Source of the DNA: Chryseobacterium glaciei
GTDB taxonomy: Bacteria; Bacteroidota; Bacteroidia; Flavobacteriales; Weeksellaceae
Assembly (NCBI RefSeq): GCF_001648155.1
Contig: NZ_CP015199.1
Coordinates: 4,411,001-4,475,000 of the forward strand
Direction of reading: 5' to 3'
DNA: 64,000 nt
A program made the translations under genes and the position numbers. The notes under the pieces were generated by a model that saw only the letters and a list, made by a program, of their open reading frames with translations, was not told where the DNA came from and made no database searches. Below, piece after piece: positions 31,336 through 41,006 of this stretch (position 1 is its first letter; every line of letters begins with the position of its first letter).

Positions 31336-33195
31336 TTATTTTTTAATAAATTGATAAATTTTTCCGTCCAAATTCAAAAAATAAGAACCTGTCGAAAGGT
31401 TTTGTACAGAAATATTCTTCTTATTTTTAAAAGGAGTTTTTTCAGTATAAATCAATTTTCCAGATAAATCTAAGATTTGTGCTGTTTTGATTTTTTCTGT
31501 TTCATTTCCGCTCACAAAAATATTTTCCTGAGTCGGATTTGGATAAATTCTGAATTTTTTATTTTCAGTCAATAATTCAGAGGTAAACAATGTTCCTAAG
31601 TTATCACAGTAATTACTTGCGTAAGAATCCCATTCGCTAAGATTAAACGAATTTGTCGGCTGTGTAATATTGGTTTTTCTGTATAAGGAAATATTTCCCA
31701 AAGAATTACTCTGTCCGCTTGTTCCAATGGCGTCTACAGTTGTTGTTTTGTAACGTAATTCCAGATATTGAGTCCCAGAAAAAGTCATTTGCGGAGCTGC
31801 AGTGACAAATTTCGCCTGATTAATTACATAACATGAGAAATTAGCATCTGGATGAAGAATTACAAAGGTTTCATTGTTTTGAACCGTTCCTTCCAACTCA
31901 TAAGGCGCAGGATAGTAGAAATTACTGCCACTCGGAAGTTGTATTGATAATCTATAGTCGCTTAAATTTACTGTGTGACCTGTTTTATTTGTTATTTCTA
32001 ATCCTTTATTATTAGATGTACCCTCTAAATATTTTGTAATTAATAAATCTTTAGAATAAATATCTGAAGCTAAAGTCATAACAGGAACAATATTACTGTC
32101 CGAAGAAAGCAAATATCCGTTATCATAAGCTTTAACTGTAAAACTATATGCTGTAGAAGCCGTCAAATGATCAATACTTATCGAAGTATTTTTTGTTGAA
32201 GCTACCAATGTTCCGTTTTGATAGATTTTATAGCCGATAACATCTGTACTTGTACTTGGCGACCAGCTTAAAGTTGTAAAATAAGCACTTGTCTGAGTTG
32301 CAGTAAGATTTAATGGTGTTTGTGGAACAACCGCATCCGGAGTTTGCGACCAGATTGCGCTTACCCAAGCCGGATTATCGATAAAAGGATTTCTATTTTT
32401 CTGTAAAGTATAAACGGAATTATTTCGATCAATTTCCTTTTGAGAAACAGGATCTTGAGCATTCCATTGAAGAAGCATTGCGATATATGCGTTATCAAAA
32501 GCTTTTTCTTCTGTTCCATCCAACGGATTGGTGTCAGAAGCAGGATTTGCATTATTATTAAAGTTAAAAGTCCCTAGTTTCCCTTCATATCTCACCGCAA
32601 AATACAGTAAACTTCTTGCTACATCACCTTTAAATTCATTAATAGGCTCATAAACTCGTCCTGTATAAACTGAATTAGGAATAGCACTGTTTCCGATTCT
32701 CGAAGTATTAGTGAAGGTGTAAAAAGTAGTTGTACCAGCAATTCCATAAGGGTAATTACTTCTTAACTGATTGATTCTTGCATCCGTAGGAACTACATAA
32801 AATAAATCTGAATACATCGGATAATTGCTATAGAATGTACTTTGAGGCATCATATGTTCTCTGTTCCATCCTTGCCCTTCCGCACTGGCGCTTCCGATAA
32901 TATTTGCAGTCGTATATTCGTAAGCATCCGGCCCTGTAGGAATTTCAGAATACATATCTAATAATATAGTTGTATTGCTGGCATCATGATCATAATATTT
33001 ATCGAGATCGGTCTGATTATAGTAATTGGTAAGGTCACCATAATTCCAAATGATGTTTTTTGCCGATATAATATCGTGAAGTTTCGACTTTAAGGCATAG
33101 CCTGTAAGCCCCGCTGTTCCATCATAATACCCTGCAGGAGCCTGAGCAGAAATATAAGATGAAAATAAAATTATAGGAAGTAAAAGTTTTTTCAT
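31336..33195 (-). CDS. Secreted endonuclease I family protein with FN3, lamin-tail and T9SS domains
   Basis: This 619-residue protein has a signal peptide (MKKLLLPIILFSSYISAQ). The endonuclease I domain (about 20-280) contains the His-metal motif GQGWNREHMMPQSTF and DLFYVVPTDARINQLRSN. A fibronectin type III domain follows (about 290-375, PLNLTATQTSAYFTTLSWSP), then a lamin-tail-like domain (about 385-520, NKGLEITNKTGHTVNLSDYRL) and a T9SS type A sorting domain at the C-terminus (FRIYPNPTQENIFVS, ending YFLNLDGKIYQFIKK). It is probably an exported or surface-attached nuclease used to degrade extracellular DNA. Confidence 0.9.
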   Translation of the reverse strand: MKKLLLPIILFSSYISAQAPAGYYDGTAGLTGYALKSKLHDIISAKNIIWNYGDLTNYYNQTDLDKYYDHDASNTTILLDMYSEIPTGPDAYEYTTANIIGSASAEGQGWNREHMMPQSTFYSNYPMYSDLFYVVPTDARINQLRSNYPYGIAGTTTFYTFTNTSRIGNSAIPNSVYTGRVYEPINEFKGDVARSLLYFAVRYEGKLGTFNFNNNANPASDTNPLDGTEEKAFDNAYIAMLLQWNAQDPVSQKEIDRNNSVYTLQKNRNPFIDNPAWVSAIWSQTPDAVVPQTPLNLTATQTSAYFTTLSWSPSTSTDVIGYKIYQNGTLVASTKNTSISIDHLTASTAYSFTVKAYDNGYLLSSDSNIVPVMTLASDIYSKDLLITKYLEGTSNNKGLEITNKTGHTVNLSDYRLSIQLPSGSNFYYPAPYELEGTVQNNETFVILHPDANFSCYVINQAKFVTAAPQMTFSGTQYLELRYKTTTVDAIGTSGQSNSLGNISLYRKTNITQPTNSFNLSEWDSYASNYCDNLGTLFTSELLTENKKFRIYPNPTQENIFVSGNETEKIKTAQILDLSGKLIYTEKTPFKNKKNISVQNLSTGSYFLNLDGKIYQFIKK

Positions 33196-33358
33196 GCTTT
33201 GAAATTGGGTGGCTAAAATAGTAAATTAAACGACTCAAAGTTCAGAATTTTTTATTAAAAAATCATTAATTAACAAAATATAAAAAATTGATAATTAAAA
33301 CTTTGTGAATGAAATACCGTGACGGTAATAATTTTTTTTCGTATACCAACAATTTAAG

Positions 33359-33366
33359 TATCTTTG
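33359..33366 (+). promoter_or_regulatory. -7 element (TATCTTTG) for acyl-CoA dehydrogenase gene
   Basis: Exact Bacteroidota -7 match, 21 nt before ATG 33388. It overlaps the upstream ATG 33364 of the longer frame, which supports the shorter start. Confidence 0.55.
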
Positions 33367-33387
33367 GGCACTAACTATTTTATCTAT

Positions 33388-34527
33388 ATGAATACAGAAA
33401 CAATTGACAACATTAAAATGATAGCTGAGACGGCAAGAGAATTTGCTGAAAAAAACATCAGACCGAATATAATGGAATGGGATGAAAGTCAAACTTTTCC
33501 AAAAGATTTATTTCACCAATTAGGAGAAATGGGTTTTATGGGAATTGTTATTCCTGAGCAGTATGGCGGTTCTGGTCTTGGTTATCATGAGTATGTTACG
33601 ATTCTTGACGAGATTTCTCAGGTTGACCCATCAATTGGTCTTTCTGTAGCGGCACATAACTCTCTTTGTACAAATCATATTTATGAATTTGGAAATGAAG
33701 AGCAAAGACACAAGTGGCTTCCTCAATTAGCTTCTGGTAAAGTAATCGGAGCTTGGGGATTAACTGAGCATAATACAGGTTCAGATTCTGGAGGTATGTC
33801 TACAACGGCTGTAAAAGACGGTGACGAATGGATTATCAGCGGTGCTAAAAACTTTATTACTCACGCTATTTCTGGTGATATTGCTGTTGTAATGACAAGA
33901 ACCGGAGAGATTGGAGCAAAAAATAACTCTACAGCTTTCGTTTTAGAAAAAGGAATGACTGGTTTTTCTTCTGGTAAAAAAGAAAATAAACTAGGAATGC
34001 GTGCTTCTGAAACTGCAGAATTAATTTTCGACAACGTTAGAGTTCCGGATTCTCACCGTTTAGGAGAAGTTGGTGAAGGTTTCAAACAAGCAATGAAAAT
34101 TCTTGATGGAGGTAGAATTTCTATTGCTGCATTAAGTTTAGGTACTGCAAGAGGAGCTTACAAAGCTGCTTTAAAGTATGCTAAAGAAAGACATCAGTTC
34201 GGAAAATCTATTTCTGAGTTTCAGGCGATCAACTTCATGTTGGCAGATATGGCGACAGAAATCGATGCATCTGAATTATTGATTCAAAGAGCTTCAACAT
34301 TGAAAAATGCTAAGCAAAAAATGACAAGAGAAGGAGCTATGGCAAAATTATATGCTTCTGAGGCTTGTGTAAGAATTGCAAATAATGCAGTTCAGATCTT
34401 CGGAGGTTACGGTTATACAAAGGACTTCCCTGCTGAGAAATATTACAGAGATTCTAAATTATGTACGATTGGAGAGGGTACTTCCGAGATTCAGAGATTG
34501 GTAATCGGTAGAGATATCACAAAATAA
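33388..34527 (+). CDS. Acyl-CoA dehydrogenase
   Basis: The protein has 379 residues starting MNTETIDNIKMIAETAREFA; the frame from 33364 adds eight residues covering the promoter. It has the FAD/acyl-CoA motifs GAWGLTEHNTGSDSGGM and ISGAKNFITHA, then the C-terminal helical domain with ERHQFGKSISEFQAI and QIFGGYGYTKDFPAEKYYRD. The catalytic Glu is expected in EGTSEIQRLVIGRDI. It oxidises short to medium-chain acyl-CoAs to enoyl-CoAs. It is monocistronic, with a strong terminator. Confidence 0.93.
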   Translation: MNTETIDNIKMIAETAREFAEKNIRPNIMEWDESQTFPKDLFHQLGEMGFMGIVIPEQYGGSGLGYHEYVTILDEISQVDPSIGLSVAAHNSLCTNHIYEFGNEEQRHKWLPQLASGKVIGAWGLTEHNTGSDSGGMSTTAVKDGDEWIISGAKNFITHAISGDIAVVMTRTGEIGAKNNSTAFVLEKGMTGFSSGKKENKLGMRASETAELIFDNVRVPDSHRLGEVGEGFKQAMKILDGGRISIAALSLGTARGAYKAALKYAKERHQFGKSISEFQAINFMLADMATEIDASELLIQRASTLKNAKQKMTREGAMAKLYASEACVRIANNAVQIFGGYGYTKDFPAEKYYRDSKLCTIGEGTSEIQRLVIGRDITK

Positions 34528-34603
34528 TTTTATTTAATTAAAATTATTAAAAGGCCACTCGCCGACAATAAAATATAAAATTAGAATTATATTATCATAA
34601 TTG

Positions 34604-34642
34604 AATAGCACACGTATCTTGCGTGTGCTATTTTCTTTTTTT
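34604..34642 (+). terminator. Terminator of acyl-CoA dehydrogenase gene
   Basis: Eleven-base perfect arms AATAGCACACG (34604-34614) and CGTGTGCTATT (34622-34632) followed by a T-rich run. Confidence 0.85.
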
Positions 34643-34780
34643 GAGATAATGCATTTTGAACTACATTCAATGTATCGCATAATAATTTGAACGCATTATC
34701 ATAAATTTTCTTAAATAATTTTGTTTTTCATTATAAATTTTTCATTAGCTTTGATATCCCACAATCAAAATAATATTTAT

Positions 34781-37714
34781 ATGAAAAAACAGTTATCAAT
34801 GATCGGAATGCTTCTTATCACAGGCATTTCTTTCGCACAGACAGATCGTCTTTGGTCTGAAGGCTCAAGAAAAACACCTTCTGAGGTCTTCGAAAACAAA
34901 AATTTCGTTACTAATCCTAAGGTTTACAGCCTCGATATTAACGGGTTGAAAAATGTATTAGCCAAAGCTCCTAAAAGACTGGCTGTTGGCGAAAAATCCA
35001 TGATCATTATTTCTTTCCCGAATTCAGAAGGGAAAATGGAGAATTTTAAAGTAAAAGAAAACTCAAACTTTGATCCTCAATTAGCTGCAAAGTATCCTGA
35101 TATCAAATCTTACGTTGGTGAAGGTCTTGATGATCCAAATTCTACAGTTTATTTCAGTATTTCTCAACTAGGATTATCTTCAATGGAAATTTATGGAGAT
35201 AAATCTGCAGTTTTCATTGAGCCTTACACAAAAGATCTTTCTACTTATGTCGTTTATAAAAAATCAGATAAGAAAGATGATCTTAATAAATTTGAATGTA
35301 CCGTAATTGATGTTGCTCAAAAAGGAGTTATCAGTGCAAACAATCTTGCAGCAAGACCCAACGCTGATGATGCTAAATTAAGAACTTTCAGATTAGCTCT
35401 TTCAAGCACAGGAGAATACACAACTTATTTTGGAGGAACAAAAGCCAACGCATTAGCAGCAATGAACAACACAATGACTCGTGTAAACGGAGTTTTTGAA
35501 AAAGATTTTGCAGCAAGAATGGTTCTTATCGCCAATAATGATGCGGTAATTTATACCAACGCTTCTACAGACCCTTATTCTGCAGCTTCAGGAATGAGCA
35601 GCTGGAATTCTCAGCTTCAATCAACCTTAACATCAGTAATTGGTGAAGCAAACTACGACATCGGTCACTTATTCGGAGCTTCCGGAGGTGGCGGAAATGC
35701 GGGTTGTATTGGCTGCGTCTGTACAAACGGTTCAAAAGGGAGCGGATATACTTCTCCAGCAGACGCAATCCCATCAGGAGACAACTTCGACATTGATTAT
35801 GTAGCTCACGAAATGGGGCATCAATTTGGAGGAAATCATACATTCTCTCATACCAATGAAGGAACCGGCGTGAATATGGAACCGGGCTCCGGATCAACAA
35901 TTATGGGATATGCGGGAATTACGGCTCAGGATATTCAGCCACATTCAGATGCGTTTTTCCATGCGGTGAGTATTCAGCAGATTACCAATAATATTAAAGC
36001 TAAAACCTGTCCTGTAAGTACTTCAACAGGAAATTCAATTCCAGCAGCTAACGCAGGTTTAGATTATACAATTCCAAAAGGAACACCGTTTATGCTGACA
36101 GGAACAGGAACTGATGCCAACGGAGATTCATTAACTTATGTTTGGGAGCAAATGGACAATGCTTCATCTTCTCAAACAGGAGCAAGCTCAGCAGCAAGTG
36201 CTACAAAAGCAACAGGTCCAACTTTCAGATCTTGGACTCCACAGACAACTCCTGTGAGATATTTCCCAAGAATGGCTTCAGTTTTAACGGGAGCAACTAC
36301 AACAGCAGGTTCAGAAATCACTGTTGAAGCTTTGTCTAATGTTGCCAGAACATTGAATTTCAGATTTACCGTTCGCGATAACAGAGCCGGAGGTTCAGGG
36401 AATAATTCTGATGATGCGATCGTTACAGTTAATGGAACGGCTGGACCATTCAGCGTAAGTTCTCAAAATTCAGCAACAACTTACACGGGAGGAACTTCTC
36501 AAACCGTAACCTGGAACGTTGCAGGAACTACCGCCAACGGAGTAAACGCTGCAAACGTAGATATTCTTTGGTCTACCAACTCAGGAACAACATGGACTAC
36601 TCTATTGGCAGGAACTCCAAACGACGGAACTCAGGCTGTGGTTATTCCAAATGCTTCTACAACAACGGGAAGAATTATGGTAAAAGGATCTAATCATATT
36701 TTCTTTGACGTAAATAATGCTAATATTACAGTAAATGCAGGTTCAGGAAGTGGTGATGTAATTGCACCTACTGCTCCTACTTTAGCTGCTTCAGGAACTG
36801 CTTCTACAACTACAAATCTTTCTTGGTCTGGCGCAACAGATGCGGTAGGTGTTACAGGTTATGATGTATATCAAGGAGCTTCATTGATAGGTTCTACGGC
36901 TTCAACTACTTACACAGCAACAAGTTTAACGCCATCAACAACTTACAGCTTTACAGTTAAAGCAAAAGATGCAGCAGGAAACGTTTCAGTTGCGAGTAAT
37001 TCTGTTAGCGTTACAACTCTTGCGGGAAGTGCAGTGAGCTACTGTTCAGCAACTTCAACAAATACAGCTGATGAGAGAATCGGAAACGTAAAATTCGGAA
37101 CAATCAACAATACTTCTACAGGAACTGCAGGATATGAAAACTTTACTGCTGTTTCTACGAATGTAACAAGGGGAAGTGCTTATACTGTTTCAGTGACTCC
37201 GGTTTGGACATCAACGGTTTATAGCGAGGCTTACGCGGTTTACATCGATTATAACGGTGATGGTGACTTCACAGATAGCGGAGAATTAGCTTGGTCTAAA
37301 ACAGGTTCTACAACAACTCCTGTAACAGGAAGCATCACGATTCCGGCAACAGCAACCGTAGGAACTACCAGAATGAGAGTAATGATGCAATATAACTCTG
37401 TTCCAACATCATCTTGTGGTTCATACACTTACGGGCAGGTTGAAGATTATACGCTAAATATTGTTTCTTCAGGGAAAGGCGATCTATTGGGTACTAAAGA
37501 TTTAATGACAGACATTAAATTATATCCAAATCCTGTAAGAGATATTTTAAATGTTTCAAATACAGCTTCAGAAGATTACAAAATCTTCGATATGGGTGGA
37601 AAACTAATTAACTCAGGGAAACTTCAAAGAGGATCTGTAAATGTGAGCAGTCTTGTCAAAGGTGCTTATATGATCCAAATCGGTGAAATCTCAAAAAGAT
37701 TCATCAAAAACTAA
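34781..37714 (+). CDS. Secreted reprolysin-like zinc metalloprotease with FN3, GEVED and T9SS domains
   Basis: Starting at ATG 34781 gives 977 residues with a signal peptide (MKKQLSMIGMLLITGISFAQ); a frame from 34721 adds 20 leader residues and is rejected. The metalloprotease domain has the long zinc motif HEMGHQFGGNH (about residue 343) followed by a Met-turn candidate (GSTIMGYAG). A proline-free beta-sandwich, an FN3 domain (about 665-755), a GEVED-like domain (DYNGDGDFTD, GQVEDYTL) and a T9SS type A sorting domain (IKLYPNPVRDILNVS, ending ISKRFIKN) follow. It is an exported protein-degrading enzyme or toxin-like protease. Confidence 0.9.
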   Translation: MKKQLSMIGMLLITGISFAQTDRLWSEGSRKTPSEVFENKNFVTNPKVYSLDINGLKNVLAKAPKRLAVGEKSMIIISFPNSEGKMENFKVKENSNFDPQLAAKYPDIKSYVGEGLDDPNSTVYFSISQLGLSSMEIYGDKSAVFIEPYTKDLSTYVVYKKSDKKDDLNKFECTVIDVAQKGVISANNLAARPNADDAKLRTFRLALSSTGEYTTYFGGTKANALAAMNNTMTRVNGVFEKDFAARMVLIANNDAVIYTNASTDPYSAASGMSSWNSQLQSTLTSVIGEANYDIGHLFGASGGGGNAGCIGCVCTNGSKGSGYTSPADAIPSGDNFDIDYVAHEMGHQFGGNHTFSHTNEGTGVNMEPGSGSTIMGYAGITAQDIQPHSDAFFHAVSIQQITNNIKAKTCPVSTSTGNSIPAANAGLDYTIPKGTPFMLTGTGTDANGDSLTYVWEQMDNASSSQTGASSAASATKATGPTFRSWTPQTTPVRYFPRMASVLTGATTTAGSEITVEALSNVARTLNFRFTVRDNRAGGSGNNSDDAIVTVNGTAGPFSVSSQNSATTYTGGTSQTVTWNVAGTTANGVNAANVDILWSTNSGTTWTTLLAGTPNDGTQAVVIPNASTTTGRIMVKGSNHIFFDVNNANITVNAGSGSGDVIAPTAPTLAASGTASTTTNLSWSGATDAVGVTGYDVYQGASLIGSTASTTYTATSLTPSTTYSFTVKAKDAAGNVSVASNSVSVTTLAGSAVSYCSATSTNTADERIGNVKFGTINNTSTGTAGYENFTAVSTNVTRGSAYTVSVTPVWTSTVYSEAYAVYIDYNGDGDFTDSGELAWSKTGSTTTPVTGSITIPATATVGTTRMRVMMQYNSVPTSSCGSYTYGQVEDYTLNIVSSGKGDLLGTKDLMTDIKLYPNPVRDILNVSNTASEDYKIFDMGGKLINSGKLQRGSVNVSSLVKGAYMIQIGEISKRFIKN

Positions 37715-37746
37715 ATTACCTTTATCAAATTAGGCTTTGAGATAAA

Positions 37747-37775
37747 AGGCTGTCTGGAAACGGGCAGTCTTTTTT
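37747..37775 (+). terminator. Terminator of metalloprotease gene
   Basis: AGGCTGTCTG (37747-37756), GAAA tetraloop, CGGGCAGTCT (37761-37770) with three G-T pairs, followed by T5. The IS remnant starts immediately after. Confidence 0.8.
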
Positions 37776-38126
37776 ATGAATTACGATTGGGACAATATCA
37801 GCTCTTTCAGAGAAAAAGAACTACTCCGTAAGAATAATATCAAATGTAGTATGAAACAAAATTCAGATCCTTATGAGAATGCAGTTGCAGAGAGAATCAA
37901 TGGTATTTTAAAACAGGAATTTAATATTGCCAGACTTAATATAGATTTGAAATCAAGAAAAATATTAGTTCAAAATGCTATTTAGGTTTATAATAAATTA
38001 AGACCACATTATTCAAATTATTATTTAACACCCCAGCAAATGCATCATCAGAAAGCAATAGTACCTATACCTACAAAAGAAAAAACAGTAAAGATCTTAA
38101 AAATCTCTACTGTTTTATTTGTTTAA
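37776..38126 (+). pseudogene. IS3-family transposase fragment (DDE domain C-terminal part)
   Basis: The frame gives NNIKCSMKQNSDPYENAVAER and INGILKQEFNIARLNI, then a TAG stop at 37983, then VYNKLRPHYSNYYLTPQQMH. This is the last part of an IS3/IS150-type orfB, where the catalytic Glu lies in ENA-AER. The 5' half of the element, orfA and both terminal repeats are absent, the stop is internal, and the last codons run into the E2 gene terminator. It is a degenerate remnant inserted, or left, right after the metalloprotease terminator. Confidence 0.8.
38081..38117 (-). terminator. Terminator of pyruvate dehydrogenase E2 gene
   Basis: On the minus strand TAAAACAGTA (38117-38108) pairs with TACTGTTTTT (38090-38081), followed by T-rich sequence, 45 bp after the E2 stop. 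Confidence 0.6.
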
Positions 38127-38162
38127 TTATATATCCCTATTTTAGGACGAACAGTTAGAAAA

Positions 38163-39782
38163 TTACAGTAACAAAGTTAATGGACTTTCTAAATACGTTT
38201 TTAAAGTTTGTAAGAACTGAGCACCTGTAGCACCGTCTACCACTCTGTGATCACAAGCTAATGAAAGCTTCATGATGTTTCCAACTACGATCTGTCCGTC
38301 TTTTACGATCGGTTTCTCGATGATTGCTCCTACTGAAAGGATTGCAGAATTTGGTTGATTGATGATACTTGTAAATGTTTCAATTCCGAACATTCCTAAG
38401 TTAGAAACTGAGAAAGTAGAACCTTCCATTTCGTTTGCCTTAAGACCTTTAGATTTAGCTCTTCCAGCCATATCCTTAACACCAGCAGAAATCTGAGTAT
38501 ACGTCATCTGATCTGTGTTTTTAAGAACAGGAACTACCAATCCGTCAGGAATAGCAACTGCTACACCGATGTTGATATTTCCTCTGTGGATCACTTTATC
38601 TCCAGCCCAGCTAGAATTAACTTGTGGATGTTTTCTTAAAGCAACTGCAGTCGCCTTAATGATCATATCGTTGAAAGAAATTTTAGTATCAGGTAAAGAA
38701 TTGATTTCTTTTCTAGCCTCAATTGCTTTATCCATATTGATCTCCACCATTAAATAATAGTGAGGAGCAGAGAATTTACTTTCAGCAAGACGTTTCGCGA
38801 TGATATTTCTTACTTGTGAGTTTGGAGTCTCTGTATCTTCTCCCTGAACAAAACTTAATGCAACCTGAGCTGCCGGACTTGCAGTCGGCGCAGATGCTGC
38901 TGGTTTTGCCTGAGATGGCTGATAATTTTCAATATCTTTTTTTACGATTCTTCCGTTTTCTCCAGAACCCTGAATACCGTGAATGTCAACTCCTTTATCC
39001 TGAGCCATTTTTTTAGCCAAAGGAGAAATTGCAACTCTGTCGGTAGATGAAGAACTTACAGCCTGAGCAGTAGGTTTTTCTTCTGTTTTAGCTTCAGATT
39101 TTTGTTCTGCAGGTTTTTCTGATGATTGAGCAGCAGGTTTTGCAGCACCAACACTAGAAACATCAGTTCCTTCAGGGCCAATAATTGCTAAAACTGAATC
39201 AACTGGAGCAGCACCGCCTTCTTCAACACCTTGCTTCAATAATATTCCGTTAAATTCAGATTCGAAATCCTGAACCGCTTTATCTGTTTCGATCTCAGCA
39301 AGAAGATCACCTTCTTTTACTGTATCGCCAACATTTTTGTGCCATTTAGCTACTTTACCTTCTGTCATTGTATCAGAAAGCCTTGGCATTGTAATGATTT
39401 CTACTCCTGCAGGAACTTCCGCAGAAGTTTGCTCTACGCTTGTAGAATTATTTTCTGTTTTTGATTCTTCTTCAGATTTTTTCTCTTCAGAACCTCCAGA
39501 AGCAGGAGCAGCAGCTCCGCCCGTTAATCCTGAAATATCTTCCCCTTCATTACCGATAATAGCCAAAACAGAATCTACAGCAGCAGCATTTCCTTCTTCC
39601 ACACCAACGTATAGAAGAGTACCATTTAATTCAGATTCGAAATCCTGAACAGCTTTATCTGTTTCAATTTCAGCTAAAATATCTCCTTCTTTTACTGTAT
39701 CTCCTACTTTTTTATGCCATTTCGCCACTTTACCTTCCGTCATAGTGTCGGAAAGACGCGGCATTGTAATAACTTCTGCCAT
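38163..39782 (-). CDS. pdhC: Pyruvate dehydrogenase E2 (dihydrolipoamide acetyltransferase), two lipoyl domains
   Basis: This 539-residue protein has two lipoyl domains (MPRLSDTMTEGKVAKWHKKVGD and a near copy about 130 residues later, each with an ETDKAVQDFES lysine). Ala/Pro/Glu-rich linkers follow each. The E1/E3-binding domain (about 250-290) includes ISPLAKKMAQDKGVDIHGI. The catalytic domain ends with CDHRVVDGATGAQFL, carrying the His and Asp of the acyltransferase. It lies downstream of pdhA. The E1-beta and E3 genes are not in this window. Confidence 0.95.
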   Translation of the reverse strand: MAEVITMPRLSDTMTEGKVAKWHKKVGDTVKEGDILAEIETDKAVQDFESELNGTLLYVGVEEGNAAAVDSVLAIIGNEGEDISGLTGGAAAPASGGSEEKKSEEESKTENNSTSVEQTSAEVPAGVEIITMPRLSDTMTEGKVAKWHKNVGDTVKEGDLLAEIETDKAVQDFESEFNGILLKQGVEEGGAAPVDSVLAIIGPEGTDVSSVGAAKPAAQSSEKPAEQKSEAKTEEKPTAQAVSSSSTDRVAISPLAKKMAQDKGVDIHGIQGSGENGRIVKKDIENYQPSQAKPAASAPTASPAAQVALSFVQGEDTETPNSQVRNIIAKRLAESKFSAPHYYLMVEINMDKAIEARKEINSLPDTKISFNDMIIKATAVALRKHPQVNSSWAGDKVIHRGNINIGVAVAIPDGLVVPVLKNTDQMTYTQISAGVKDMAGRAKSKGLKANEMEGSTFSVSNLGMFGIETFTSIINQPNSAILSVGAIIEKPIVKDGQIVVGNIMKLSLACDHRVVDGATGAQFLQTLKTYLESPLTLLL

Positions 39783-39875
39783 AATTTAATTTATTAATTT
39801 GTTAATGTGATGAAGTGATGATAATAAAAGTGAAAGTTAAAAAATAACACACCATATCATCCTATCAGCAAATTA

Positions 39876-40880
39876 TTATTGATTTTCAAATTTATCTAAG
39901 AATGGATAGTTTTCCTGAGAATAAACATACTCATATACTTTATCAACATCCGGGTATGGAGAATTTTCCATGAACTCGATACACTCATCAACGAAATCTC
40001 TTGATTTGTTATCGATAACTTCTAATTCCTGCTCAGTTGCCCAGTTATTTGATAAGATTCTTGATTTTACCAATTCGATAGGGTCATCATTTTTATGAAT
40101 AGCTACTTCATCCTTAGATCTGTAAGGCTCAGCATCAGACATAGAGTGACCTCTGTAACGGTAAGTTCTAGCTTCGATGAAAGTTGGCCCATCTCCTCTT
40201 CTTGCTCTTTCAATAGCCTCGTAAGCAGCTTCTGCCACTTTTACAGGATCCATTGCATCTACAGGAAGACAAGGCATTTCGTATCCTAAACCTAATTTAT
40301 AGATATCTTCATGGTTAGCTGTTCTTTTAACAGAAGTTCCCATTGCATACTGGTTGTTTTCTACAACGAATACTACCGGAAGTTTCCAGTTCATCGCCAT
40401 GTTAAACGTTTCATGTAATGATCCCTGTCTAGCCGCTCCATCTCCGAAGAAACAGATATTTACCGCTTTTCTGTCAAAAAACTTATCCGCGAAAGCAATA
40501 CCAGCACCTAAAGGAATCTGACCTCCCACAATCCCGTGACCACCATAAAAACGGTGTTCTTTACTGAAAATGTGCATAGAACCTCCCATACCTCCTGACG
40601 TACCTGTAGCTTTACCACAAAGTTCTGCCATGATTCTCTTAGGGTCTACTCCCATTGCCATTGGATGGATGTGACATCTGTAAGCCGTGATCATACTATC
40701 TTTAGTTAAATCCATTGCATGCGTGAAACCAGCAGGAATCGCCTCCTGACCATTATACAAATGTAAAAAACCTCTGATTTTTTGTTTTAAATAAAGAGAA
40801 CGGCATTTGTCTTCAAACCTTCTCCACATTGTCATATCTTCATACCACTTCAGGTATACCTCTTTAGAAAATTCTTTCAT
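39876..40880 (-). CDS. pdhA: Pyruvate dehydrogenase E1 component, alpha subunit
   Basis: This 334-residue protein shows the E1-alpha motifs: FLHLYNGQEAIPAGFTHAM, the region GGSMHIFSKEHRFYGGHGIVG and the thiamine-diphosphate motif GDGAARQGSLHET to VVFVVENNQYAMG. The phosphorylation-loop-like TYRYRGHSMSDAEPYRS is conserved. It decarboxylates pyruvate with E1-beta (encoded elsewhere) and feeds E2. The pdhA-E2 gap is 93 bp and the genes read in the same direction, so they form an operon. Confidence 0.95.
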   Translation of the reverse strand: MKEFSKEVYLKWYEDMTMWRRFEDKCRSLYLKQKIRGFLHLYNGQEAIPAGFTHAMDLTKDSMITAYRCHIHPMAMGVDPKRIMAELCGKATGTSGGMGGSMHIFSKEHRFYGGHGIVGGQIPLGAGIAFADKFFDRKAVNICFFGDGAARQGSLHETFNMAMNWKLPVVFVVENNQYAMGTSVKRTANHEDIYKLGLGYEMPCLPVDAMDPVKVAEAAYEAIERARRGDGPTFIEARTYRYRGHSMSDAEPYRSKDEVAIHKNDDPIELVKSRILSNNWATEQELEVIDNKSRDFVDECIEFMENSPYPDVDKVYEYVYSQENYPFLDKFENQ

Positions 40881-40917
40881 GTGTTAGCTCTTGCTTATTT
40901 ATTATGAAATAGTTGAG

Positions 40918-40925
40918 CAAAATTA
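40918..40925 (-). promoter_or_regulatory. -7 element (TAATTTTG) for pdhA
   Basis: Exact TAnnTTTG match on the minus strand, about 37 nt upstream of the pdhA ATG. The -33 element is unclear. Confidence 0.45.
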
Positions 40926-41006
40926 TAAAAAAAACTTCATTTTTATTGTATACATACCAATTGTTTTTTTAGTTATAGTATTATATTTACATTATCAAAC
41001 TTAAAT

